In this document: positions 1-6,936 of the stretch, one piece after another
How positions within the stretch are numbered: the stretch's first letter is position 1
Layout: every line of letters begins with the position of its first letter
From: Lachnospiraceae bacterium
GTDB lineage: Bacteria; Bacillota; Clostridia; Lachnospirales; Lachnospiraceae
NCBI GenBank assembly: GCA_024695665.1
Contig: JAILHT010000071.1
Span: forward strand, 1-42,355
Length of the DNA stretch: 42,355 nucleotides
Direction of reading: 5' to 3'
The notes under the pieces: generated by a model
The model's input: only the letters and a program-made list of their open reading frames with translations
Told to the model about the DNA's origin: nothing
Database searches by the model: none
Position numbers and translations under genes: made by a program

Positions 1-1
1 A

Positions 2-94
2 GCTCCTAAGGGAACTTACAAATTCACTGTCACCGTTAAGAGCACTACAAACTATGCAAAATCAAGCAAGACTTTTACTGTTAAGGTAAAGTAA
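2..94 (+). CDS. 3' end of a secreted repeat-protein gene (partial, cut by window edge)
   Basis: Only the last 30 codons and the TAA stop are visible. The frame reads APKGTYKFTVTVKSTTNYAK and then a Lys/Thr-rich end. The same 30 residues close the complete gene that starts at 253, and the DNA (1-94 against 1953-2046) differs at only about three bases. This is therefore the tail of a tandem paralogue whose C-terminal beta-rich domain is shared. Function cannot be read from so little; a surface or secreted role is inferred from the neighbour. Confidence 0.8.
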   Translation, partial: APKGTYKFTVTVKSTTNYAKSSKTFTVKVK

Positions 95-122
95 TTAAGT
101 AGCATAACAAAATCATATACAC

Positions 123-159
123 AATGCCTTCCCGATGTACATTGGGAAGGCATTTTTTT
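123..159 (+). terminator. Rho-independent terminator after the partial paralogue
   Basis: The 11-bp arms 123-133 (AATGCCTTCCC) and 144-154 are perfectly complementary around a 10-nt loop, and a seven-T run ends at 159. It closes the partial gene that ends at 94 and separates it from the promoter of the next gene. Confidence 0.88.
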
Positions 160-181
160 GACTTTCTATCCCGTTTTATAA

Positions 182-211
182 TTGACACTTATCATGTCAT
201 AGTATTATTAT
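182..211 (+). promoter_or_regulatory. Putative sigma-A promoter of the repeat-protein gene
   Basis: A consensus -35 TTGACA (182-187) and a -10 TATTAT (206-211) are separated by 18 nt. The start codon at 253 follows about 40 nt later behind a GGATGGAGAG ribosome-binding site. The -35 is perfect and the -10 has one mismatch. Confidence 0.6.
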
Positions 212-252
212 TTTTATTGGAATTAAATTATATAGGATGGAGAGTATGTAAT

Positions 253-2046
253 ATGAGAATTTTTTTAAAAACAACCACTGAAGTCAAGCGACGCCAAGTT
301 CGCTTTCTTGCCTTTTGTCTGGCATTTTTCCTTGCATTTTTGCCCGCAGCAAACGTATTTGCCGGTGAAACAATTAATGTAACCAACCATAGTATTTGCA
401 GTGAGTTAAGTATTAACTCCAAAGTCTACGTCGGAACCACCATTTCTTATGAGGTTAGCGGCTGTGGTGGAATTTATATTTCCTTTTATTACCCTAACAA
501 TAATTTATTTGCTACAACGGATAACACAGAAGATTATGTAATCACCTCCCCTACATATAGTGATAGCTTTCAATATTGGTTAGTTACCGATGCTGATTAC
601 GTAGAAGACGAAGATAGAAGTTCTTGCTATTATACCCTTGAAGCCATTTACAACCATACAATAACTTTTGATGAAAATGGTCACGGCACGACTCCTTCAA
701 GCCAGACGGTTATTACACATGGTACCGTTACACAACCGGATGATTTGACAGCAGAGCATTATACTTTCGGCGGCTGGTACACTGATTCATCCTGCACAAA
801 TGCATATGATTTTACCAGCCAGGTCATTTCCGATTTGACACTCTATGCAAAGTGGACCGCAGATACTCACACTGTTACATTTGATGCAAATGGCCACGGT
901 ACTGCTCCATCGAGCCAGACGATAGACTATGGAGACTATGTAACCGAGCCTGATGATCCTTCAGCAACCGGCTACACTTTTGGCGGCTGGTACACCGATT
1001 CAGACTGCACTGATGCCTGGGATTTCACAAATGACACTGTCACAAGCGACACAACACTTTATGCAAAGTGGACTGCAAACACTTATACTGTATCTTTCAA
1101 TGCAAACGGTCACGGTTCTGCTCCATCTAGCCAGACGATAGACTATGGAGACTATGTAACCGAACCTGATGACCCTTCAGCAACCGGCTACACCTTCGGT
1201 GGCTGGTACACCGATTCAGACTGCACTGATGTCTGGGATTTCACATCTGACACTGTCACTACTGATTTGACACTCTACGCAAAGTGGACAGCAAACACTT
1301 ATACCGTATCTTTCAACGCAAACGGTCACGGTTCTGCTCCTTCAAGCCAGACTATAAGCTACGGAAACAAAGCCACAAAGCCTTCAAATCCGACTGCCTC
1401 AGGTTATACTTTCGGCGGTTGGTATACAAGTAAGAGCTGCTCCAGTTCCACTGCCTGGGATTTCGCTTCCGATACAGTAACAAGCAACACAACGCTCTAC
1501 GCAAAGTGGACAAAGAACATCGTAAACATAAGTTCCGCTAAAGTCACCTTAAAGACAACAAGCTACACATATAGCGGAAGTGCTAAAAAGCCTGCTGTAA
1601 ATTCTGTTAAAGTAAATGGAAAAACCTTAACCAAGGGCACAGATTACACTGTTTCCTACAAGAACAACAAAAAAGCCGGTACAGCATATGTTGTCATCAC
1701 CGGAAAAGGAAACTACACCGGAACCGTAAAGAAAGCTTTCACTATAAAAAAGGCTTACATAAAGTTCTCAAACACAAGCAAGACCTACAAGTACAGCAAG
1801 GTAAAGAAGGCCGCTCAGACCTTTAATGGCTTCACAAACAGCGAAAGCGGAAAGATCTCCGTGACCTACAAGAAGAACGGCAAGATCACAAAATCTGTCT
1901 GCAAGAAGTACATATCAGTAAAGAAAAACGGAAAAATCACAATCAAGAAGAAAGCTCCTAAGGGCACTTACAAATTCACTGTCACCGTTAAGAGCACTAC
2001 AAACTATGCAAAATCAAGCAAGACTTTTACTGTTAAAGTAAAATAA
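253..2046 (+). CDS. Secreted protein with four InlB B-type repeats and a C-terminal Ig-like region
   Basis: 597 aa. The ATG at 253 is chosen over the frame's first ATG at 124 because 124 lies inside the upstream terminator, while 253 has a GGATGGAGAG ribosome-binding site. Residues 1-37 form a Sec signal peptide: KRR, a hydrophobic core, then NVFA before GETI. Four repeats of 71-72 residues follow (about 135-420), each with TFGGWYTD and ending LTLYAKWT, the Listeria-Bacteroides (Flg_new/InlB B) repeat. The rest is Lys/Thr/Gly-rich, with a GTDYTVSYKNN...GKGNYTGTVKKAFTI unit of the MBG/YDG Ig-like kind. No LPXTG anchor or C-terminal membrane segment is seen, so it is secreted or held non-covalently. 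Surface or adhesion role is inference; substrate unknown. Confidence 0.85.
   Translation: MRIFLKTTTEVKRRQVRFLAFCLAFFLAFLPAANVFAGETINVTNHSICSELSINSKVYVGTTISYEVSGCGGIYISFYYPNNNLFATTDNTEDYVITSPTYSDSFQYWLVTDADYVEDEDRSSCYYTLEAIYNHTITFDENGHGTTPSSQTVITHGTVTQPDDLTAEHYTFGGWYTDSSCTNAYDFTSQVISDLTLYAKWTADTHTVTFDANGHGTAPSSQTIDYGDYVTEPDDPSATGYTFGGWYTDSDCTDAWDFTNDTVTSDTTLYAKWTANTYTVSFNANGHGSAPSSQTIDYGDYVTEPDDPSATGYTFGGWYTDSDCTDVWDFTSDTVTTDLTLYAKWTANTYTVSFNANGHGSAPSSQTISYGNKATKPSNPTASGYTFGGWYTSKSCSSSTAWDFASDTVTSNTTLYAKWTKNIVNISSAKVTLKTTSYTYSGSAKKPAVNSVKVNGKTLTKGTDYTVSYKNNKKAGTAYVVITGKGNYTGTVKKAFTIKKAYIKFSNTSKTYKYSKVKKAAQTFNGFTNSESGKISVTYKKNGKITKSVCKKYISVKKNGKITIKKKAPKGTYKFTVTVKSTTNYAKSSKTFTVKVK
655..1512 (+). 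repeat. Four in-frame tandem repeats of 213-216 bp
   Basis: The marker GGTCACGG or GGCCACGG recurs at 679, 892, 1108 and 1324, spacings of 213, 216 and 216 bp. Units 2 and 3 are nearly identical in DNA over long stretches (for example the bases around 919-990 and 1135-1206). Units 1 and 4 have diverged more. All units stay in frame, so changes in copy number would lengthen or shorten the protein by 71-72 residues. Confidence 0.85.
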
Positions 2047-2084
2047 TCAATTGAAATAAAAGTCTACTTTATAAGAAAATTATA

Positions 2085-2122
2085 AGACACTATCCGGAAA
2101 TATCCGGTTAGTGTCTTTTTTT
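2085..2122 (+). terminator. Terminator between convergent genes
   Basis: AGACACTATCCGGA (2085-2098) pairs with TCCGGTTAGTGTCT (2103-2116) with one T-T mismatch, and seven T follow. It ends the repeat-protein gene. The opposing glycosyltransferase stops at 2121, so it may also end that transcript, though the T-run on the - strand is poor. The stem resembles the terminator at 4763-4804. Confidence 0.8.
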
Positions 2123-2813
2123 AGATTCGAGGATCGAGTATATAGAATAAATGCCTGAAACCGTCTTTTATTGTATTCAGCTTTGACTCTCTGTCGCAGG
2201 AACATATTTTTAGACTTACGGGAACCTGAGCAATTTTCAGGTTCTTTTTTGCTGCTTCAGCTATGAATTCGGTAGCAAATTCCATTCCGCCGGTCTTGAA
2301 GTTTAGTTTCTTGTAAGCATTTTTGCTTATCGCCCGAAGCCCACAGTGAAAATCATATACATCGGTCTGAAAACGGAGCCTCGCCAAAAAAGATAAGGCT
2401 TTTACGCCTATTCTGTGTGAGAGCGATATCGCGCCGTTTTCAAGCTTACCCGCAAAGCGGTTTCCTATCACGACATCGGCAGAGCCTTCACTGAGAATAC
2501 TGTACATGGAATCCAGCTGCCAAAAGCTGTATGTGGTGTCACAGTCACCTATCATAAGGAACTCTCCTGTAGCTTCCGCAAGCCCTCTTCTTATTGCATT
2601 TCCGTAACCCCTTTTTCGTTCCTCCACTACCTTTGCGCCATGGATAACAGCCTGTATTTTTGAATTGTCTGTGGACCCGTTGTCCACTACTATTACCTCG
2701 CCCGGAACATTGGTGGATTTTATAAATTCCAATGCTTCATCCACGCAGTAGCCAACGGCGGCCTCCTCATTTAAACAAGGCATAATTATTGAAATATCAA
2801 CGTTTTTTTCCAA
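2121..2813 (-). CDS. Family 2 glycosyltransferase (GT-A fold, no membrane segment)
   Basis: 230 aa. The N-terminus DISIIMPCLNEE (6-17) and VVDNGSTDN (42-50) form the nucleotide-sugar-binding half of GT2 enzymes. GDCDTTY puts the metal-binding DXD at D90-C-D92. It resembles dolichyl/undecaprenyl-phosphate sugar transferases (DPM1/GtrB-like) but lacks their C-terminal membrane helices, so it would act at the inner membrane face with a partner. The start overlaps the end of the upstream membrane-protein gene by 17 nt, which implies coupled translation. Inferred role: charging a lipid carrier that the membrane partner then uses. Donor and acceptor cannot be read from sequence. Confidence 0.85.
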   Translation of the reverse strand: MEKNVDISIIMPCLNEEAAVGYCVDEALEFIKSTNVPGEVIVVDNGSTDNSKIQAVIHGAKVVEERKRGYGNAIRRGLAEATGEFLMIGDCDTTYSFWQLDSMYSILSEGSADVVIGNRFAGKLENGAISLSHRIGVKALSFLARLRFQTDVYDFHCGLRAISKNAYKKLNFKTGGMEFATEFIAEAAKKNLKIAQVPVSLKICSCDRESKLNTIKDGFRHLFYILDPRI

Positions 2814-4092
2814 AATGAAGCCTCCAGTCCACTATCTCATTCATGATCAGTGCGATTGCAAACAGAGTTGCAAGCTGCGCTCTGAACGTAAAAAAGTAGT
2901 GTATAAATGAGTGGTTGTGCAATATGAGATATCTAACATACGGAAGAATTGCAATGATTAGATATATGAGCACAAGGTTCTTGTCAAATGATTTCTTTGC
3001 ATATACAAAGCAGGTATAGATGACCCAAAAAAGTATGCAGACACTGATCAATACTCCGACAAGTCCGAATCCGTTAGGTAGCAGCGTCAATATATTTCTG
3101 GTCAGACTTCCAATCATGATCTGGGCTCTAGTAACATTTTCAAGGCCTACGTAAGATCCGTCCAAACGCTCACTTATATGTTCAGTTACATAATCAAGTG
3201 CATTTATGTTCAGGATAACCGAGGCCAAAACCCATTTGAGGATCCACATTCCGGCATATCCGATCAAAAAGCATATGATATTTTTTGCGGCAAATTTCGC
3301 TGTATCTTTAAAGGATTTTCCTGTGTCGGATTTGCCTTCCTGCCAAAGGATGAGCAATAACGGAATAAAACAAGGAAGTGTCTCAATGGTCAAAAAATCA
3401 AGGAAGTTTGTAATGACTCCTACCACAATGAAAAACACACCGTACCATTCGCGCTTGTTTTTGTCCGACAGGTAAAGTGCTACTATGCCTGCAGGGAAGG
3501 TAAGCAAAAACATCCATGTATATTCAAGCGACAGCGGGACATACCATACTGCTACGCTTACAAGCCCGAAAACCATTCCTGCAACCGGAACATAGCCTTT
3601 CCTTCTGATCAGCTCCGCTATAAGCCATATGGCAAGAATCGCCATAATAACTGCGTTCAATATATAGATTTTTTCTATGGATAAGAACATTAGCAATGGT
3701 TTCACGAACGTGATTGAGCCGTGCCAGTATCTCAAATACTGTTGATTTGGTTCCAAATCCTGTGTTACCGCATCATACAGATTCGCATTCTCGTTCTGCG
3801 TGGTTGTGAAATAGTATGAGGACCACATGACGGAATGAAGTGTGTCATCGCTATCATATGCGTTTGCGATATTCAAAAGAATCGAGTCAGCATAATGATC
3901 GATTCGACTGGCTATTATCCCTTCGTTCAGATCGTAATATACAAATTTACTGTTCAGATACTCTGCTGAGGAGAGCATGTTTTTTTGAATTGCGCTGTTT
4001 GGGATGCCTGCCGATAGCAACAGCAAAACAATGCAGACGGCAGCGGTTATCACAAAAGCGAAAATGTGACGAAAAATATTAAACCTTTTCAA
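2797..4092 (-). CDS. Polytopic membrane protein, possible GT-C-type glycosyltransferase
   Basis: 431 aa from a TTG at 4092, preceded at 8 nt by AAAGGA. An in-frame ATG at 4128 has no ribosome-binding site and would lie only about 3 nt from the expected transcription start. An N-terminal membrane helix is followed by an extracytoplasmic loop of roughly 100 residues containing RYWHGS. About ten further hydrophobic segments follow, and the end is basic (LHFGKKR). The layout resembles GT-C enzymes or flippases that work with a cytoplasmic GT2, which is the overlapping downstream gene. No family was recognised with certainty; the GT-C assignment is inference from topology and partner. Confidence 0.7.
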   Translation of the reverse strand: MKRFNIFRHIFAFVITAAVCIVLLLLSAGIPNSAIQKNMLSSAEYLNSKFVYYDLNEGIIASRIDHYADSILLNIANAYDSDDTLHSVMWSSYYFTTTQNENANLYDAVTQDLEPNQQYLRYWHGSITFVKPLLMFLSIEKIYILNAVIMAILAIWLIAELIRRKGYVPVAGMVFGLVSVAVWYVPLSLEYTWMFLLTFPAGIVALYLSDKNKREWYGVFFIVVGVITNFLDFLTIETLPCFIPLLLILWQEGKSDTGKSFKDTAKFAAKNIICFLIGYAGMWILKWVLASVILNINALDYVTEHISERLDGSYVGLENVTRAQIMIGSLTRNILTLLPNGFGLVGVLISVCILFWVIYTCFVYAKKSFDKNLVLIYLIIAILPYVRYLILHNHSFIHYFFTFRAQLATLFAIALIMNEIVDWRLHFGKKR

Positions 4093-4137
4093 ACTCTCAA
4101 ATCCTTTATTATTTATTGTAATAAGCATTACTATAAA

Positions 4138-4167
4138 ATTTTACTATTATGACATATGGCAAGTCAA
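4138..4167 (-). promoter_or_regulatory. Putative promoter of the membrane-protein/glycosyltransferase pair
   Basis: On the - strand TTGACT (4162-4167) and TAAAAT (4138-4143) are 15 nt apart, slightly short. Transcription would begin near 4131, which supports the TTG start at 4092 over the ATG at 4128. The divergent nitroreductase has a TATAAT at 4203-4208 but no clear -35. Confidence 0.4.
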
Positions 4168-4233
4168 TTTAAATTATATAAGATTTTGTATCATATAAGT
4201 GTTATAATCAAAAAAAAATATGGAGGGGTAAAA

Positions 4234-4764
4234 ATGGGACAAGTATTTGAAGCAATCAAAGCAAGAAGTTCAACAAGGGGGTATACAAATGAAAAGTTGA
4301 CAAGCGCCGAATTAGACGAACTTATAGCTGCAGGATTACATGCTCCTACAGCTGCCAATAAGCAGGAGATCCACTTTACGGTATTGGATGGGGACAATCC
4401 GATTCTAGCCGAGATAGAAGATGAAAAGAATAAACTCAGAGGTTTAGAGGATGTCGCTCACAATTTTTATTATGAAGCACCTACACTGGTTATACTCAGT
4501 GCAGACAGCTCATACAAATGGAGCCCGCTCGATGCCGGTATAGCAGTTGAAAATATGGCACTGGCAGCGGAGGACATGGGACTTGGAAACCTTATTATCG
4601 GATGTATATATGATGCACTTCGCGGGGAAAGAAAAGAATATTTTTCAAAGAAGCTTGCATTACCTGACGGATATGAATATGAGATAGCGATAGCATTTGG
4701 TCATAAGGCCCTAACCAAAGAGCCGCATACCTTTGACAAGGATGCTCAGGTCACTGTTCTATAA
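4234..4764 (+). CDS. Nitroreductase family FMN-dependent oxidoreductase
   Basis: 176 aa. The start is fixed by GGAGGGG (4222-4228) six nt before the ATG at 4234; the longer frame to 4156 has no ribosome-binding site. RSSTRGYT (11-18) is the N-terminal FMN-phosphate-binding signature, followed by LIAAGLHAPTAANKQ. The middle segment DAGIAVENMALAAEDMGLGN and the C-terminal EIAIAFGH match the compact nitroreductase fold. The family uses NAD(P)H to reduce nitro compounds, quinones or flavins as homodimers in the cytoplasm; the substrate here is unknown. It is a single-gene unit between divergent and convergent neighbours, closed by the bidirectional terminator at 4763-4804. Confidence 0.88.
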   Translation: MGQVFEAIKARSSTRGYTNEKLTSAELDELIAAGLHAPTAANKQEIHFTVLDGDNPILAEIEDEKNKLRGLEDVAHNFYYEAPTLVILSADSSYKWSPLDAGIAVENMALAAEDMGLGNLIIGCIYDALRGERKEYFSKKLALPDGYEYEIAIAFGHKALTKEPHTFDKDAQVTVL

Positions 4765-4804
4765 AAAAAGACACTATTCGGATATTTTCCGGATAGTGTC
4801 TTTA
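4763..4804. terminator. Bidirectional terminator between nitroreductase and rpsR
   Basis: AGACACTATTCGGA (4769-4782) pairs with the segment at 4788-4801 over about 14 bp. Seven A lie to the left, so the - strand transcript (rpsR) ends in a T-run. On the right TTTATT gives a weaker tail for the nitroreductase. Confidence 0.85.
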
Positions 4805-4822
4805 TTAGTCTTATCTAAGGAA

Positions 4823-5077
4823 TTACTCCTGTACGTAAGGCATAAGAGCAACGTGACGTGCTCTCTTGATAGCTACTGTAAGAGCTCTCTGATGCTTTGC
4901 ACAGTTTCCTGTGATTCTTCTAGGGAGGATTTTTCCTCTCTCAGAGATGTATCTCTTAAGCTTATTTGTATCTTTATAATCGATTACATTATCTTTTCCG
5001 CAGAATACGCAAACTTTTTTTCTTCTGTGGATAGGTCTTCTCTTAAATCCGCCTTCTCTGTCCTTACCGAATGCCAT
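4823..5077 (-). CDS. rpsR: 30S ribosomal protein bS18
   Basis: 84 aa, normal length. KKVCVFCG carries a CxxC pair, followed by IDYKD, then [21 protein letters not shown] and [16 protein letters not shown], the signature blocks of bS18. It binds the 30S platform as a heterodimer with bS6, encoded two genes upstream. It is last in the rpsF-ssb-rpsR operon, 26 nt after ssb, with GGAGG before the ATG, and ends at the strong terminator at 4763-4804. Confidence 0.97.
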   Translation of the reverse strand: MAFGKDREGGFKRRPIHRRKKVCVFCGKDNVIDYKDTNKLKRYISERGKILPRRITGNCAKHQRALTVAIKRARHVALMPYVQE

Positions 5078-5103
5078 GATGCATTACCTCCTACTCATTC
5101 GAT

Positions 5104-5556
5104 CTAATTAAATGGTAACTCTTCATCAATTCCCTCAGGAATATTCATAAAACCATCTCCTGCATCCGAAGGTGAAGGTTTTCCACTCGGGGTGAATCCA
5201 CCAATGCTTGCATCTGAAGCAGCTTTGCTCTCCACAAACTCGTGCTCCTCTACAACAACATCTGATGTGTAGACCTTCTGTCCGTCTTTGTTTGTGTAGC
5301 TTCCTGTCTGGATTCTTCCTATTACGGCTATTTTCATACCCTTATGAAGATATCTCTCTGCAAACTCTCCCTGTCTTCCGAATGCTACACATCCTATGAA
5401 GTCAGCTGTCTGCGCGTTATCTCCATTATTGTCTCTTCGGTTTCTTCTGTCGACAGCAAGTGTGTATCTTGCAACTGCCATCGGCTGTTCTCCGCCCTGT
5501 GAATACCTAATGTCCGGATCTCTGGTTAATCTTCCTACAAGAATTACCTTGTTCAT
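5104..5556 (-). CDS. ssb: Single-stranded DNA-binding protein
   Basis: 150 aa. MNKVILVGRLTRDPDIRYS opens a single OB-fold (about 1-108), followed by a Gly/Pro/Ser-rich linker and the acidic tip DEELPFN. SSB covers single-stranded DNA and recruits repair and replication proteins through that tip. In most bacteria the tip ends in Phe; here an Asn follows it. The gene sits between rpsF and rpsR, 20 nt after rpsF, the usual Firmicute arrangement. Confidence 0.97.
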   Translation of the reverse strand: MNKVILVGRLTRDPDIRYSQGGEQPMAVARYTLAVDRRNRRDNNGDNAQTADFIGCVAFGRQGEFAERYLHKGMKIAVIGRIQTGSYTNKDGQKVYTSDVVVEEHEFVESKAASDASIGGFTPSGKPSPSDAGDGFMNIPEGIDEELPFN

Positions 5557-5576
5557 ATGTCATCCTCTTTTCTTAT

Positions 5577-5867
5577 TTATGCCTCGTCTTTGCGAACGCA
5601 TAAGAAACGAATTACGTTGTCCATGATACGAACTTCCTGCTCGATCTGTGCAGGCGCATTGCTGTCTGCATCAAACTGGATGAAGTAATAGAAGCCTTCT
5701 TTCATTTTCTGGACTTCGTAAGCCAATTTCTTCTTACCCCAGTCCTCAACTTCTGTCACTGTACCACCGAAACGGGCAATATACTCTTTTGCCTTCTCTA
5801 CTGTGGCATTTCTGACATCATCTTCTACCTTCGCACTAACAACGAGAGCTAATTCATACTTGTTCAT
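5577..5867 (-). CDS. rpsF: 30S ribosomal protein bS6
   Basis: 96 aa, normal length. MNKYELALVVSAKVEDD, then GGTVTEVEDWGKKKLAYEVQKMKEGFYYFIQFD and VRIMDNVIRFLCVR, are the conserved strands of bS6, which sits on the 30S platform with bS18. It is first gene of rpsF-ssb-rpsR. AAAGGAGGTACTAAGC precedes the ATG. A promoter with an exact inverted repeat over its -35 lies about 60-85 nt upstream. The leader between them could hold an S6:S18-binding autoregulatory structure as known in other bacteria, but I could not place one firmly. Confidence 0.96.
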   Translation of the reverse strand: MNKYELALVVSAKVEDDVRNATVEKAKEYIARFGGTVTEVEDWGKKKLAYEVQKMKEGFYYFIQFDADSNAPAQIEQEVRIMDNVIRFLCVRKDEA

Positions 5868-5923
5868 GCTTAGTACCTCCTTTTGGTCTCTGGCCCTCTC
5901 CTTACAAAGAGAGCAAGGATATT

Positions 5924-5953
5924 AATATATCACAGAGTGATAATTTATCACAA
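5924..5953 (-). promoter_or_regulatory. rpsF operon promoter with overlapping palindrome
   Basis: On the - strand TTGTGA (5948-5953) and TATATT (5924-5929) are 18 nt apart. The perfect inverted repeat GTGATAATTTATCAC (5937-5951, 7-bp arms, 1-nt centre) overlaps the -35, and a further TGTGATA half-copy follows before the -10. This is the position expected of a repressor site. The protein that binds is unknown. Confidence 0.5.
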
Positions 5954-5966
5954 TTTAACAAACAAA

Positions 5967-6164
5967 TCAAGATGTTTTTTTCTTAATTTCTTTTGTGTTT
6001 TTCTCAACAAGCTTTCTTTCCACCATTACCTGATGTCCGCAACCCATGCATTTAAGCCTGAAATCCGCGCCCACTCTTAATATTTCCCACTCACTGCTAC
6101 CGCACGGGTGGTTTTTTTTCAGTTTGACAATATCTCCGACTTCGTATTTTAACGGCTCTTTCAT
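5967..6164 (-). CDS. DUF951 family small protein
   Basis: 65 aa. EVGDIVKLKKNHPCGSSEWE, then ILRVGADFRLKCMGCGHQVM, is the full DUF951 domain: a small beta-barrel-like fold with one CxxC and an HPCG motif, ending in a Lys-rich tail. The family is widespread in Firmicutes and has no established function; nucleic-acid binding is only a guess. Its ATG overlaps the sirtuin stop (TAATG), so the two are translationally coupled. It ends the long leftward array just before the rpsF promoter. Confidence 0.85.
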   Translation of the reverse strand: MKEPLKYEVGDIVKLKKNHPCGSSEWEILRVGADFRLKCMGCGHQVMVERKLVEKNTKEIKKKTS

Positions 6165-6922
6165 TATTCGATATCCATTCCCTGCGCCTTCGCTGCTTCG
6201 GCGAAGACTTCACCAATCTTTTTTCTTATTATAAGAGTGTTTACTCCTTCTTTTATTCCAAGCTCACTCTCGTTTATTATCACAAGATATTTTCCGTTGA
6301 AATAGTTTATAAAAGAGGCTGCCGGGTAAACCGTGAGTGATGTTCCTCCGATTATCAGCATATCCGCCTCCGACAGTGCTTTTATCGCGCCTCTGACCGC
6401 ATCCTCAGGGAGACCTTCCTCATAAAGAGTGATGTCAGGTCTTATCACTCCTCCGCATTCGCATGTAGGTATAGGCTCTTTGGATTCGAAAATATAATCG
6501 TAAGGATAAATCTTGTTGCATCTTGAGCAATAGTTTCTGAGTGCACTTCCGTGGATCTCAAAGACCTTTTTGCTCCCAGCCTTCTGATGCAATCCGTCTA
6601 TATTCTGCGTTACAACTGCCTTAAGTTTTCCAATCTCCTCGAGCTTTGCCAGATACTTATGTGCCTTGTTCGGCTCTATGGCTCTGGTATCCATCTTCTG
6701 TCTGTGGAATTCAAAATAAACCTTCGGCTCCGTTATGAGGCAGCTGTGACTTAATAGATACTCCGGTCTGTATTTGTCAAACTGCACATCATGTTGATTG
6801 TAAAGACCGTCCTTGCTTCTGAAGTCCGGGATTCCGCTTTCTGTGGATACTCCTGCTCCCCCGAAAAAAACAATATTTTCGCTGTTATTTTGCATCTCGA
6901 TAAATCTTGCTATATCCTCCAT
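6164..6922 (-). CDS. NAD-dependent protein deacylase, Sir2 family (sirtuin)
   Basis: 252 aa, usual for bacterial sirtuins. GAGVSTESGIPDFRSKDGLY (about 22-41) is the NAD-binding and acyl-pocket motif, TQNIDGLHQKAG the ribose/nicotinamide motif, and IHGS carries the catalytic His. Two cysteine pairs, CSRC and CECGG, bind the structural zinc. GGTSLTVYPAASF and INES close the Rossmann fold. It removes acetyl or acyl groups from lysines using NAD in the cytoplasm. It lies 14 nt after rsmI, with an AAGGAGGAG ribosome-binding site, and is coupled to DUF951. Equivalent to CobB/SrtN-type enzymes; target proteins are unknown. Confidence 0.95.
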   Translation of the reverse strand: MEDIARFIEMQNNSENIVFFGGAGVSTESGIPDFRSKDGLYNQHDVQFDKYRPEYLLSHSCLITEPKVYFEFHRQKMDTRAIEPNKAHKYLAKLEEIGKLKAVVTQNIDGLHQKAGSKKVFEIHGSALRNYCSRCNKIYPYDYIFESKEPIPTCECGGVIRPDITLYEEGLPEDAVRGAIKALSEADMLIIGGTSLTVYPAASFINYFNGKYLVIINESELGIKEGVNTLIIRKKIGEVFAEAAKAQGMDIE

Positions 6923-6936
6923 AAGCTCCTCCTTAT

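Noticed and set aside
124..252. Longer N-terminus of the repeat protein starting at 124
   Set aside because: The ATG lies inside a terminator stem and before the promoter; the signal peptide begins properly at 253.
655..1512. Possible non-coding satellite or CRISPR
   Set aside because: The 213-216 bp units keep one frame and encode a known protein repeat.
3699..3715. parS-like GGTTTCACGAACGTGA
   Set aside because: Only one half matches the consensus and the spacing is wrong; it lies within a coding region.
5868..5923. S6:S18 leader RNA structure
   Set aside because: A CTCTC/GAGAG hairpin is visible in the rpsF leader, but I could not fit the known bulged binding motif with certainty, so it is not listed as a feature.
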